Assembly (NCBI GenBank): GCA_913057195.1
Contig: CAJXNL010000005.1
Span: 37,714-101,713 of the forward strand
Length of the DNA: 64,000 nt
Source: an uncultured Wenzhouxiangella sp.
Lineage (GTDB): Bacteria > Pseudomonadota > Gammaproteobacteria > Xanthomonadales > Wenzhouxiangellaceae
Reading direction: 5' to 3'
Part shown: positions 54,028 through 61,473 of the stretch, one piece after another
Numbering within the stretch: the stretch's first letter is position 1
Layout: each line of letters begins with the position of its first letter
Made by a program: the position numbers and the translations under genes
Notes under the pieces: model-generated
Told to the model about the DNA's origin: nothing
What the model saw: only the letters and a program-made list of their open reading frames with translations
The model's database searches: none

Positions 54028-54402
54028 TTATGCGGCCGCGACAAACAATCCGATGATACAAATCACACCGACGGTCCAAGCCAAAGAGCGGGCCAAGTGG
54101 CGGTCGGCCAGATAAAACCCAGCAAACGCCACCCGACTGGCGATAAACACCATGGCATACATGTCGATGGTCGACTGCGCTGCGCCGGCGATGTGGGCAA
54201 TGATCACCGCCGCGGCAAAGACTGGAAAAATCTCAAAGCTGTTGGCTTGCGCCCACGCCGCGCGCTGACGGTAGCCGGTCAAGGTTTCATACCATTGACG
54301 CGGATTGCGGTTATTAAACGTTCGGTCGCCGGCTTTAGAGACGCCAGCGAGCAATACCGGCATGAATGCCGCAATCAATACACACCAAAATGCAATGGTC
54401 AT
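54028..54402 (-). CDS. MAPEG-family membrane protein
   Basis: A 124-residue inner-membrane protein with four hydrophobic helices and the signature NNRNPRQWYETLTGYRQRA between helices one and two, as in the MAPEG superfamily (membrane-associated proteins in eicosanoid and glutathione metabolism). Bacterial members are poorly understood; some have glutathione transferase activity. It lies in a run of genes on the minus strand with the LEA-like lipoprotein upstream. Confidence 0.88.
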   Translation of the reverse strand: MTIAFWCVLIAAFMPVLLAGVSKAGDRTFNNRNPRQWYETLTGYRQRAAWAQANSFEIFPVFAAAVIIAHIAGAAQSTIDMYAMVFIASRVAFAGFYLADRHLARSLAWTVGVICIIGLFVAAA

Positions 54403-54462
54403 GAGTTTGTCCTTTTGGATTGTGTTGTCAATAAAGCCACGGGAGCTCGCTCTTTGCCCTCA

Positions 54463-54945
54463 CTATCGATATTGGCCTGGCTGACCGGGTCTGGGGTAAA
54501 GCCAGCCGCTGGCGGTGGTCTCCACTGAGCGATCATCCGCCCAGCTCAATCGCATTTGAATGGACCAAGGCAAATTATCGCGCTCACCCTGACTCAGTTG
54601 CGACAGCCACTGTCTGACCTGAGGTGCAGAGGCGGGGGCGGTGAACGTCACCGCATCTCGGGCATTGGATGAGACTGTCCAGTCCACCGTTTGTTCCCAG
54701 TCAATAAAGGCTTGGTCATTGATTCGGATCACGACCTCGGCGCGCTGCGGGTCCAACACCATGGGATTGAGGTTGGTCACCATCACATCAACCTCAACGG
54801 CGGTGGGATTAAGCACAGACAGGCCAGACAAGCGCACCACGGGCGGCTCGACAGAGCGACTGCTCGGCGCGCACGCCACGACCAGTGCGGCAGCCAGCGC
54901 CGCGACCAAGACACCTCGAAGCTGATGTAAATGCGATCGTGACAT
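54463..54945 (-). CDS. LEA14/WHy-like lipoprotein
   Basis: A 160-residue exported protein. Lipobox VVAC, with the lipidated cysteine near 25, follows a basic signal region. The mature part is a Water-stress/Hypersensitive-response (LEA type 2) beta-sandwich: VRLSGLSVLNPTAVEVDVMVTNLNPM and VVIRINDQAFIDW. Role unknown; relatives are linked to desiccation or envelope stress. Divergent from the SDR gene by about 40 bases. Confidence 0.8.
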   Translation of the reverse strand: MSRSHLHQLRGVLVAALAAALVVACAPSSRSVEPPVVRLSGLSVLNPTAVEVDVMVTNLNPMVLDPQRAEVVIRINDQAFIDWEQTVDWTVSSNARDAVTFTAPASAPQVRQWLSQLSQGERDNLPWSIQMRLSWADDRSVETTASGWLYPRPGQPGQYR

Positions 54946-54984
54946 GCGGCCATGATAATGGATGGCTCATTCAAGCGCACTGAC

Positions 54985-55779
54985 ATGATCATGGCTCAGA
55001 CTCAACACGACCTCGGCCCCATCGACTTATCCACCGGCCAGCACCTGATTGTTGGCGCCAGCCGCGGCATTGGCTTGGCTTGGGTCCGCCACCTGCTCAC
55101 AGACCACCCCGAGACCCAAGTGCTGGCAGCGGGACGATCGGCCAGCACCACCCAGGCGTTGGGTGACTTACAAAGCGCGTTTCCCGGTCGCTTGGCTTTG
55201 ACCGATGTCGACATCACCCAGCCCCAAAGCGTGGCTGAGTGGGCGCAGACCATTCCACCCAAGACGTTGACGGCCGTGATCAACACCACCGGGGTGTTGC
55301 ACGATCAAAGTCACAATCTGCGACCCGAAAAGCGCCTGGAAGACATTGATCTGGATGCCCTTGAGCGGGTGATGCGAGTGAATGCATGGGGCACGGCGCT
55401 GCTCATGCCTGCGGTCTTGCCGAAGTTTCGAACCGACACCCGGGGCGTGTTTGCAGCCATCTCGGCGAGAGTCGGCTCGATTGCCGACAACCGCATCGGC
55501 GGGTGGTATGCCTATCGGGCTTCAAAAGCCGCCCTCAATCAGTTGATAAAAACCGCCAGCATCGAGGCCAAGCGTCGCTACCCCCATTTGATCATGGCGG
55601 CTTTACACCCTGGGACGACAGACACCGACTTATCTAAGCCATTTCAAGGCAATGTGCCTGACGATCAGTTGTTCTCGCCCGAGTTTGTTGCAAAACGGCT
55701 GACGTCCGTCTTGGCGGGCTTGAGTGAGAGCGACAGCGGCGGGTTTTTCGCTTGGGACGGAAAACCCATTCCTTTTTAA
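54985..55779 (+). CDS. Short-chain dehydrogenase/reductase (C-factor-like)
   Basis: NAD(P)-dependent SDR with the N-terminal GASRGIG coenzyme motif at 24-30, an NTTG-type motif near 100 and the catalytic YRASK sequence near 180, all within 264 residues. It is closest in pattern to the CsgA/C-factor SDR group in gammaproteobacteria, where the reaction is unknown. The start is uncertain: four ATGs in frame lie between 54952 and 54991 and none has a clear binding site. Confidence 0.85.
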   Translation: MIMAQTQHDLGPIDLSTGQHLIVGASRGIGLAWVRHLLTDHPETQVLAAGRSASTTQALGDLQSAFPGRLALTDVDITQPQSVAEWAQTIPPKTLTAVINTTGVLHDQSHNLRPEKRLEDIDLDALERVMRVNAWGTALLMPAVLPKFRTDTRGVFAAISARVGSIADNRIGGWYAYRASKAALNQLIKTASIEAKRRYPHLIMAALHPGTTDTDLSKPFQGNVPDDQLFSPEFVAKRLTSVLAGLSESDSGGFFAWDGKPIPF

Positions 55780-55818
55780 CCAGGTGAACCGATGGCATGG
55801 ATCCATTGAGGGGGTGGG

Positions 55819-56193
55819 TCAGAGTCCGGGCTTGGACAGTGCCAACCATGCGGCCACCAAAAACGCGATCAGCCCAACGACATACAGAACCACCCCTGGC
55901 CCACGCCGACCCTTCTTGGCTTGAGCAAATGCCATCCCATCGCTTCCAAAGTAGATCAGAACAAAGATCATTTTCAGGCCAAACCAGCCCAAAAGCGGCA
56001 GTTTGGAGATGTGCCACATCGCCAGGCCCAACACGATAAAAATAACATTGATGACATGTGGGCCCAATCGAATCACTGGATTGATCAAGGGCCGATTCAT
56101 CACCAGTGCGATGTGTCCGCGCAGACCAAAACCCAACACGCTCAATAAAGCGAGCAGTGTGTGGGTATGTTTCAAAGCAATGTAGCTGTCCAT
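55819..56193 (-). CDS. SirB-family membrane protein
   Basis: A 124-residue protein with four membrane helices and the SirB opening YIALKHTHTLLALLSVLGFGLRG. SirB2 was first described as a regulator of Salmonella invasion genes, but the molecular role is unsettled. It lies in a run with the alpha/beta hydrolase and srkA genes on the minus strand. Confidence 0.88.
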   Translation of the reverse strand: MDSYIALKHTHTLLALLSVLGFGLRGHIALVMNRPLINPVIRLGPHVINVIFIVLGLAMWHISKLPLLGWFGLKMIFVLIYFGSDGMAFAQAKKGRRGPGVVLYVVGLIAFLVAAWLALSKPGL

Positions 56194-56236
56194 TTCAGTC
56201 CTTATAATACGAGGTCAAATCCATCTCAGCGTTGGG

Positions 56237-57103
56237 TCACCCCAGTACGCAGACGCTCACCCACTCGCCAATGGCCTGAGCGGTGGTCTCTGGTTGGCGC
56301 ATCCACCGATAATGGTCAGCGCGACCCCCCAACCCAGACGCCTCAATCATGCGGGTTTGGGTGGGTGCGTTGGGGCATTTATCAAGAAGATATTGTAAAG
56401 ACCCCGGCGGCACAAACCAATCGTTCTCCATTCGAATGCCAAGAATGGGGGCGGTGTGATGTTCAAGCGCGGCTTCTAAGTTGGTGTCCACGCCCGCGGG
56501 TTGGTAACGCCCAGTCCGACCACTCATCGCCCAATCGCGCATCACTGAGCGCGATTCACGCTTGGCAAAGCCCAGCCTTTGACCCGGGTAATGGCCCACC
56601 CACTCAGCCAATTGGGGCATCAACCGAAACAGTACACGAAGGCCCCAGCGCATGGGTTGTGGAAACGCCTTGAAATACGGCGCGCCGCTGGCAATGCAGA
56701 CCGCGGGAAGCGGCGTCTGCGGGTGCGTGGCCGCGAACAACAGACCCAGCTGGGCTCCCAGCGAATGGCCGGCCACCACCAAAGGCGTTTCGTTGGCGGC
56801 TGTGGATTGTGCTTGGATGACAGCCAAGCTTGCCTCCAGATCGAGCAACAACTCGCGATAGCCCCAGTCCACCTCGCGACTGGCGCGATGCGTTGAGGAT
56901 CCTAACCCCCGCCATTCGTGGACGAACACTTCTGCGTTTTGGGTGGTGAGCGCTTGGGCAAAGTCAATGTAGTGGCGCGCGCTGATGCCCATGGCAGGCA
57001 CCATCAACAATCGCCAACTCGGTGCTTTGGGTGCCACATGAATGAGTTCAAACCGATGCTGATCAGGCGCGGTGACACCGAGGGTGGGTTGGTTATGAGG
57101 CAT
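56237..57103 (-). CDS. Alpha/beta-fold hydrolase
   Basis: A 288-residue serine hydrolase of COG4757 type. It has the nucleophile elbow GHSLGAQ near 118-124 and an oxyanion region VPAMGISARHY near 36-46. The acid is probably an Asp near 220 (MENDWFVPPGS), and the His lies near 258 in ADHYRW. The substrate is unknown. ATG at 57103 is used instead of a TTG run. It starts six bases after the srkA stop, so it is in its operon. Confidence 0.82.
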   Translation of the reverse strand: MPHNQPTLGVTAPDQHRFELIHVAPKAPSWRLLMVPAMGISARHYIDFAQALTTQNAEVFVHEWRGLGSSTHRASREVDWGYRELLLDLEASLAVIQAQSTAANETPLVVAGHSLGAQLGLLFAATHPQTPLPAVCIASGAPYFKAFPQPMRWGLRVLFRLMPQLAEWVGHYPGQRLGFAKRESRSVMRDWAMSGRTGRYQPAGVDTNLEAALEHHTAPILGIRMENDWFVPPGSLQYLLDKCPNAPTQTRMIEASGLGGRADHYRWMRQPETTAQAIGEWVSVCVLG

Positions 57104-57109
57104 CAACAA

Positions 57110-58123
57110 TCAGTCCGTCAGCAGTGAAATGGCGGGTTGATGAATCAAATCAAGTTGCTCTCGCAATTGCTCGATTACCGTCTCCCAGTGGCGGGGCTCG
57201 GCAAACCAACCAAAGGCTTGAGGGAAAGCGGGATCGTGCCAGCGCCGGGCCAGCCAGGCTTGGTAGTGGATCATGCGAAGCGTTCGCAACGCCTCAATGA
57301 GCTTGAGTTGACGCGCATCGAAATCACAAAAGCCACGGTAGGCCTCAATCAGCCAGGTGGCTTGCTGGCTTTTGTCTTGTTCAGTGCCCGACAGCCACAT
57401 CCACAAATCTTGCACCGCAGGTCCCATCCGGCAGTCATCGAGGTCAACAAAATGGGCGTGCCCATCGCGCCACAAGATGTTGCCGGGATGACAGTCACCG
57501 TGCAAGCGAATCAGCCAGGCGCTGTCGACGCTCTCCCAAATGTCATCAATGGTTGTCAGCAAGTCACCAGCGGTGGACTCGAAAGCCGCTGTGAGGTGTA
57601 TTGGGATCCAATCCGATGCCAGCAGTGTTTCCACCGAATCCCAGCCCATGGATTTGGGTTCAAGCGTGGCGCGGTATTGAAAGGTTTGGGTGGACCCAAT
57701 GGCGTGAATGCGGCCCATGAGCCGGCCGAGCACTTGCAATGTGGCTTTGTCGGCCATCTCTGGAGCATGGCCGCCAAGGCGCTTGAACAGCGCAAACCGA
57801 TGATCGAGATACTGATGGAGCGTGTTGTTGTGGAGGACCGTGGGGGCAACAACGGGAAGCTCGTGGGCAGCCAGTTCGAGAGAGAAGGCGTGTTCTTCCA
57901 AGATGGCGTCATTCGACCATCGCCCCGGACGATAAAACTTTGCGATGACGGGGGCACCACCCTCGATGCCGACCTGCCAGACGCGGTTTTCATACGAATT
58001 GAGCGCCAGCAGTCGACCGTCACAAACAAAGCCAAGTGATTCCACCGCCTGCAATACCACCTCTGGCAACAAATCGTCGAATGGGGCACGGTGAGTGGTT
58101 TCGGGGTGTTGATCGAGCTCCAT
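57110..58123 (-). CDS. srkA: Stress-response Ser/Thr kinase SrkA (YihE/RdoA)
   Basis: Aminoglycoside-phosphotransferase-fold protein kinase that acts in envelope and oxidative stress. The 337-residue protein carries the catalytic motif LHGDCHPGNILW and the Mg2+-binding DLDD (DFG equivalent), with the N-lobe lysine in VIAKFYRPGRW. The N-terminal LNSYENRVWQVGIE is diagnostic. It precedes the hydrolase in the same operon. Confidence 0.94.
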   Translation of the reverse strand: MELDQHPETTHRAPFDDLLPEVVLQAVESLGFVCDGRLLALNSYENRVWQVGIEGGAPVIAKFYRPGRWSNDAILEEHAFSLELAAHELPVVAPTVLHNNTLHQYLDHRFALFKRLGGHAPEMADKATLQVLGRLMGRIHAIGSTQTFQYRATLEPKSMGWDSVETLLASDWIPIHLTAAFESTAGDLLTTIDDIWESVDSAWLIRLHGDCHPGNILWRDGHAHFVDLDDCRMGPAVQDLWMWLSGTEQDKSQQATWLIEAYRGFCDFDARQLKLIEALRTLRMIHYQAWLARRWHDPAFPQAFGWFAEPRHWETVIEQLREQLDLIHQPAISLLTD

Positions 58124-58330
58124 CTGGGCATGATACCGATCTTTGTTGACTGCGTCGGGGTTGCGGTGCGGTGAGCCCGAAGGGTTAGCGGGCCTGGTTT
58201 TTCGCCTTTAACCTTCGCGTGCCTTATTCCAACGGGTAATTTATATCCAAGCACCGCAGGCTTAGACTGGAGGACTTTAGGGCTGTCCGAGGGTCAGGCA
58301 GTTCCTTCTTTCAACATTGGGAGCATTGCA

Positions 58331-58438
58331 GTGTCTGCCGTATTGGGAACAATTTTGATTGTCGGTCTGTTGGCCGTTTTTGTCTTCGGCCTTCGATTGG
58401 TCAACAAAAATCAACGAAACCGAGATCTCCTTAGATAG
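58331..58438 (+). CDS. 35-residue single-pass membrane microprotein
   Basis: A small reading frame in the intergenic gap. GTG is preceded by GGGAG at a seven-base spacing. The 35 residues comprise a hydrophobic helix of about 21 residues (AVLGTILIVGLLAVFVFGLRL) trimmed here to AVLGTILIVGLLAVF and then a basic tail VNKNQRNRDLLR, so the tail should stay in the cytoplasm (N-out). It is divergent from srkA and convergent with the sensor kinase, 70 bases from that gene's end. It is too short for homology by eye; conservation is the needed proof. The gap upstream (58124-58330) holds no other supported gene. Confidence 0.5.
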   Translation: MSAVLGTILIVGLLAVFVFGLRLVNKNQRNRDLLR

Positions 58439-58507
58439 CTCGAGGCCATGCCTGTTGGCGTGGGCAGTGCACCCCAGCTGGCTTTCGCATTTGGTGGGAT
58501 GAACGGG

Positions 58508-60439
58508 TTACGATTGGGTGGTGCAGGGCAACACGACCTCGAATGTGGTGCCTTCTCCCACGACGCTGCGACAACTGAGCGTGCCCTCATGCATCTCGAT
58601 GATGGTTTTGGCAATATATAGACCCAGACCACTGCCGATCATGCCCTCAACACGATTGATTCGATAATACCGCTCAAAAATATTGTCCAGTTCTGAAGCG
58701 TGAATGCCCACACCTTCATCCGTCACCGCCAGGCCTAAGCGCTCAGGACTTTTCTTTGAGAGGGTGATCTCAATGGCACCGCCCCCCGGCGAATATTTGA
58801 TGGCATTGTCCACAATGTTTTGAACGGCAATCGTGACGAGGCTTTTGTCGGCATAAACTTGGCAATCGCACGCCTGAGAATTGAACGTCAAAATATGGTC
58901 CTGTGTCTGATGCTGCGCGTTCGTGATCAGTTTTTGCAACAGGTCTGAAACATTAAAAAATTCCTTGACGTAAGCCGGCGAGCGGGACCATTTCTGAATC
59001 GATAAAAACTGTGTCACCGTCGCTGACAAGCGGTTGACGCCGGCGGTGATGCTTTTGATATGAGCCCGCAATGAAGTGCCCGAATCCAGTGCTTTTTCAG
59101 CCAACTGTGTGTGGTTGGCAATGATGCTGATCGGCGTGCGTATCTCATGCGACAATATTTGCAACCACTCGTTTTGGTGTTGCATATTCGATTCGGCCTC
59201 GTCGAGTGCTTTTTTGAGACGCTCTTGGGCCGCTTTGATTGATGTGGCTCGTACAACAATCACACCGCTTAAAACAACGGCATGAAGAAAGCTTGTGCCG
59301 TAATAAAGTTCCATGCCGTGATCACCATGCGCGATCACGCCAAGTCCCTCCAGCACGCGCCATAGAATGGTCAATAAGAACGGGCTGAAAGCAAGCAAAA
59401 AGAACTTGGCGTTAGCGTATCGGGCAAGGGTCGCCCAAAGGCCTGCGGCTAAAAGAGACATGACAAGTGTCAGTGCGGCCAAATTTAGGAATTTAAAACC
59501 CTGGGTGGGGTCGGTTGACCAGGTCAACCAGGCAGTCAGCCAGAACAGGCCCAAAACCACCACCAGCGCTCGATCGGCTGATTTTTTCTTGTGTTTGGGC
59601 CAGCTGATAAAGGTGCGGGTGAAGCCGCCCATTGAAGGGATGGCCACGATGCCTGCAAGATAAACGGCGAGCTCGGCGTTGGCCTGCGTCATATCAATGC
59701 CGAGCTGTTGATGAATGCCTTGGGTGAAAAAGGCTGACAGACTCAGTGCTGCAATATAAAAAACATAAAACCAATCGACCTTGGATTGATAGCGAAGCGC
59801 GCGGAACACCATCAGCATCAAAACCATGAACATTGCGCCAAAATATAAACCGGATATCAGTCCAGTGGCAGCGGCTTTCGAATTCCAGCCCGTCTCGGAA
59901 TAGAGCCTTGGGCTTAAACGAAACGCTGCTTTTGATCGGTAAGCAACAAATACTTCACTGGATGCGCCAGGACCAACCGACAACGCATAAAGATGCCTCG
60001 ACCAGGGACTTTCGATCGGCATGATTTCGGAGTTTGTAATCGGTGTGTTCTGGCCAGTGTCTGTGTCGACAGGCACTTGATAGGCACGGGACGTGCGGAT
60101 CAAATGCCCGGCCGCGTCCAGCAGTTGAAACTGAGCAATGTCTGTGGGGTTGTCAATCTGAAATCGAATCCAAATTTGTGCGTTGCTGTGAAATCCCAGG
60201 GACAAATTTTGATTGGTTACGGTCTGAAATGACCCATCCATAAAGCGGTTTCGTACTTGTTCCACGCTTAAGGTATTTGATTCATCGATAAAATAGCTCG
60301 TTGCTGCGGCCACCTCCTGAGCCTGGGTGGCCTGATCCAGCATGATGGTATCGAGGGCCCATGTCACTGACGGCCACATGATGCAGCTGCTCAGAAAAAT
60401 CATAGCCACACTGAGCGACTGACGCGAAAAGGCGATCAT
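58508..60439 (-). CDS. 7TMR-DISM sensor histidine kinase
   Basis: A 643-residue membrane kinase. Signal-anchored N-terminus (1-28) precedes a periplasmic 7TMR-DISMED2 domain (about 30-185) which may bind carbohydrate. Seven membrane helices follow (about 190-395), then a coiled coil, HisKA with His431 in LSHEIRTPIS, and HATPase with QNIVDNAIKYSPGG and GSGLGLYIAKTI. All catalytic boxes are present. It overlaps the regulator gene by four bases (ATGA) in an operon of two. Confidence 0.92.
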   Translation of the reverse strand: MIAFSRQSLSVAMIFLSSCIMWPSVTWALDTIMLDQATQAQEVAAATSYFIDESNTLSVEQVRNRFMDGSFQTVTNQNLSLGFHSNAQIWIRFQIDNPTDIAQFQLLDAAGHLIRTSRAYQVPVDTDTGQNTPITNSEIMPIESPWSRHLYALSVGPGASSEVFVAYRSKAAFRLSPRLYSETGWNSKAAATGLISGLYFGAMFMVLMLMVFRALRYQSKVDWFYVFYIAALSLSAFFTQGIHQQLGIDMTQANAELAVYLAGIVAIPSMGGFTRTFISWPKHKKKSADRALVVVLGLFWLTAWLTWSTDPTQGFKFLNLAALTLVMSLLAAGLWATLARYANAKFFLLAFSPFLLTILWRVLEGLGVIAHGDHGMELYYGTSFLHAVVLSGVIVVRATSIKAAQERLKKALDEAESNMQHQNEWLQILSHEIRTPISIIANHTQLAEKALDSGTSLRAHIKSITAGVNRLSATVTQFLSIQKWSRSPAYVKEFFNVSDLLQKLITNAQHQTQDHILTFNSQACDCQVYADKSLVTIAVQNIVDNAIKYSPGGGAIEITLSKKSPERLGLAVTDEGVGIHASELDNIFERYYRINRVEGMIGSGLGLYIAKTIIEMHEGTLSCRSVVGEGTTFEVVLPCTTQS

Positions 60440-61071
60440 GCATTTATTCGCCGAGCAACGGACTGGATGACAGCATGAAGCATGTCAAAGTCGATCGGTT
60501 TGGTGAGATAGGCGTCAGCGCTCTCCAACAACGCCTCTAGTTGCTTCGATTGCTCTGCAATGGCGGTGGTAATGATGATTCCGCAGGCATACTTTTCCCG
60601 CACGGTCTGTGCAATGGACAGGCCATCGGCTTTATCTTGTCCCAACAAGATATCCAACAAAATGATGTCAATGGGCGTTTTTTCAAGCACCAGTTCAATG
60701 GCTTCACCATCGGGCAAGCTGATCACATCCAGCCCTTGATTGGACAGCGCTTCGGTCATGGTGGAGCGAAGTTCGGGCTGATCTTCCACCACCAAACACC
60801 GCAGTGGACCCGTTCGTCGCTCTGAGCAACGGGGCACATCGCCTGGGTTGGTCTGTGTCACATCAAGGCGGTCCATCATTCTCACCAAGCTCACCAATGA
60901 GTCAGCTTGCATCTTTTCTAAGATCGCAATTCGGTGTTTTTTGATGGTATTGATGCTGGTGCCCAGATCGGCTGCGATTTGTTTGCTGAGCTTGCCCTGG
61001 ACGACTTGCTGGCACACCTCTTTTTGTCGGGGTGTGAGAGATTCAAAGCGTGATTTGATTGAGCTGGTCAT
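60436..61071 (-). CDS. Response regulator with reversed domains (HTH then receiver)
   Basis: A 211-residue regulator that places a LuxR-type helix-turn-helix at the N-terminus (about 10-70; LTPRQKEVCQQV, NTIKKHRIAILEKM) and a complete receiver domain at the C-terminus (about 91-207; Glu96/Asp97, phospho-acceptor Asp140, Lys191). In NarL/FixJ proteins the order is the reverse. The residues needed for phosphorylation are intact. It is coupled to the 7TMR-DISM kinase. Regulation: promoter elements may lie at 61072-61140 where AT content rises. Confidence 0.88.
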   Translation of the reverse strand: MTSSIKSRFESLTPRQKEVCQQVVQGKLSKQIAADLGTSINTIKKHRIAILEKMQADSLVSLVRMMDRLDVTQTNPGDVPRCSERRTGPLRCLVVEDQPELRSTMTEALSNQGLDVISLPDGEAIELVLEKTPIDIILLDILLGQDKADGLSIAQTVREKYACGIIITTAIAEQSKQLEALLESADAYLTKPIDFDMLHAVIQSVARRINA

Positions 61072-61473
61072 GTGATTTCCAAGGGTTCGTTGACAAGCAT
61101 TTTGATTTGTCTTGACTGGTCTATTCTATTTTGCGAATGTGCTGACCGTCTACTTATAAAAGCTGGCCCTGTTGTTTATGTTGGGCCGGTCTGTGTAGTC
61201 TCGGTGTAATAACGTCTGCTTGGCATCTACCCGAGCGAACCATATCCTGGATGACCATAGCCGTGAATTGTCGACGCTTGCTAAACTGATCATTCAGATT
61301 CACCTTGGCTGTCTTAACGAAGCTGGATTTCCCAGTTAGGATTCGCCGCCCCCGCGCAGTGCCTTTAAGGCCTTACCCTGTGTCCCTACCCCAATGCTGC
61401 AACGGGGCGGCGCGTCCTTTTGACGTCCACGAGGCAAGCGTCCTCCTGTGAGTGTAGCCAGGCCATGGCCGAC
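61072..61473. other. Intergenic region without supported genes
   Basis: 402 bases separate the regulator (minus) from the end of the large repeat protein (minus). The part nearest the regulator is AT-rich and is probably its promoter and leader. The remainder is GC-rich with several short palindromes, including GCCTTTAAGGC at about 61370 and GGCCATGGCC at about 61461, perhaps part of a terminator. I found no reading frame with a convincing binding site and no riboswitch I can name. Confidence 0.4.

Noticed and set aside
61072..61473. Possible c-di-GMP (GEMM) riboswitch in the minus-strand leader
   Set aside because: Some short GEMM-like words (GGACGC, GGTAGGG) occur but the conserved GGCAAA loop and stems are missing.
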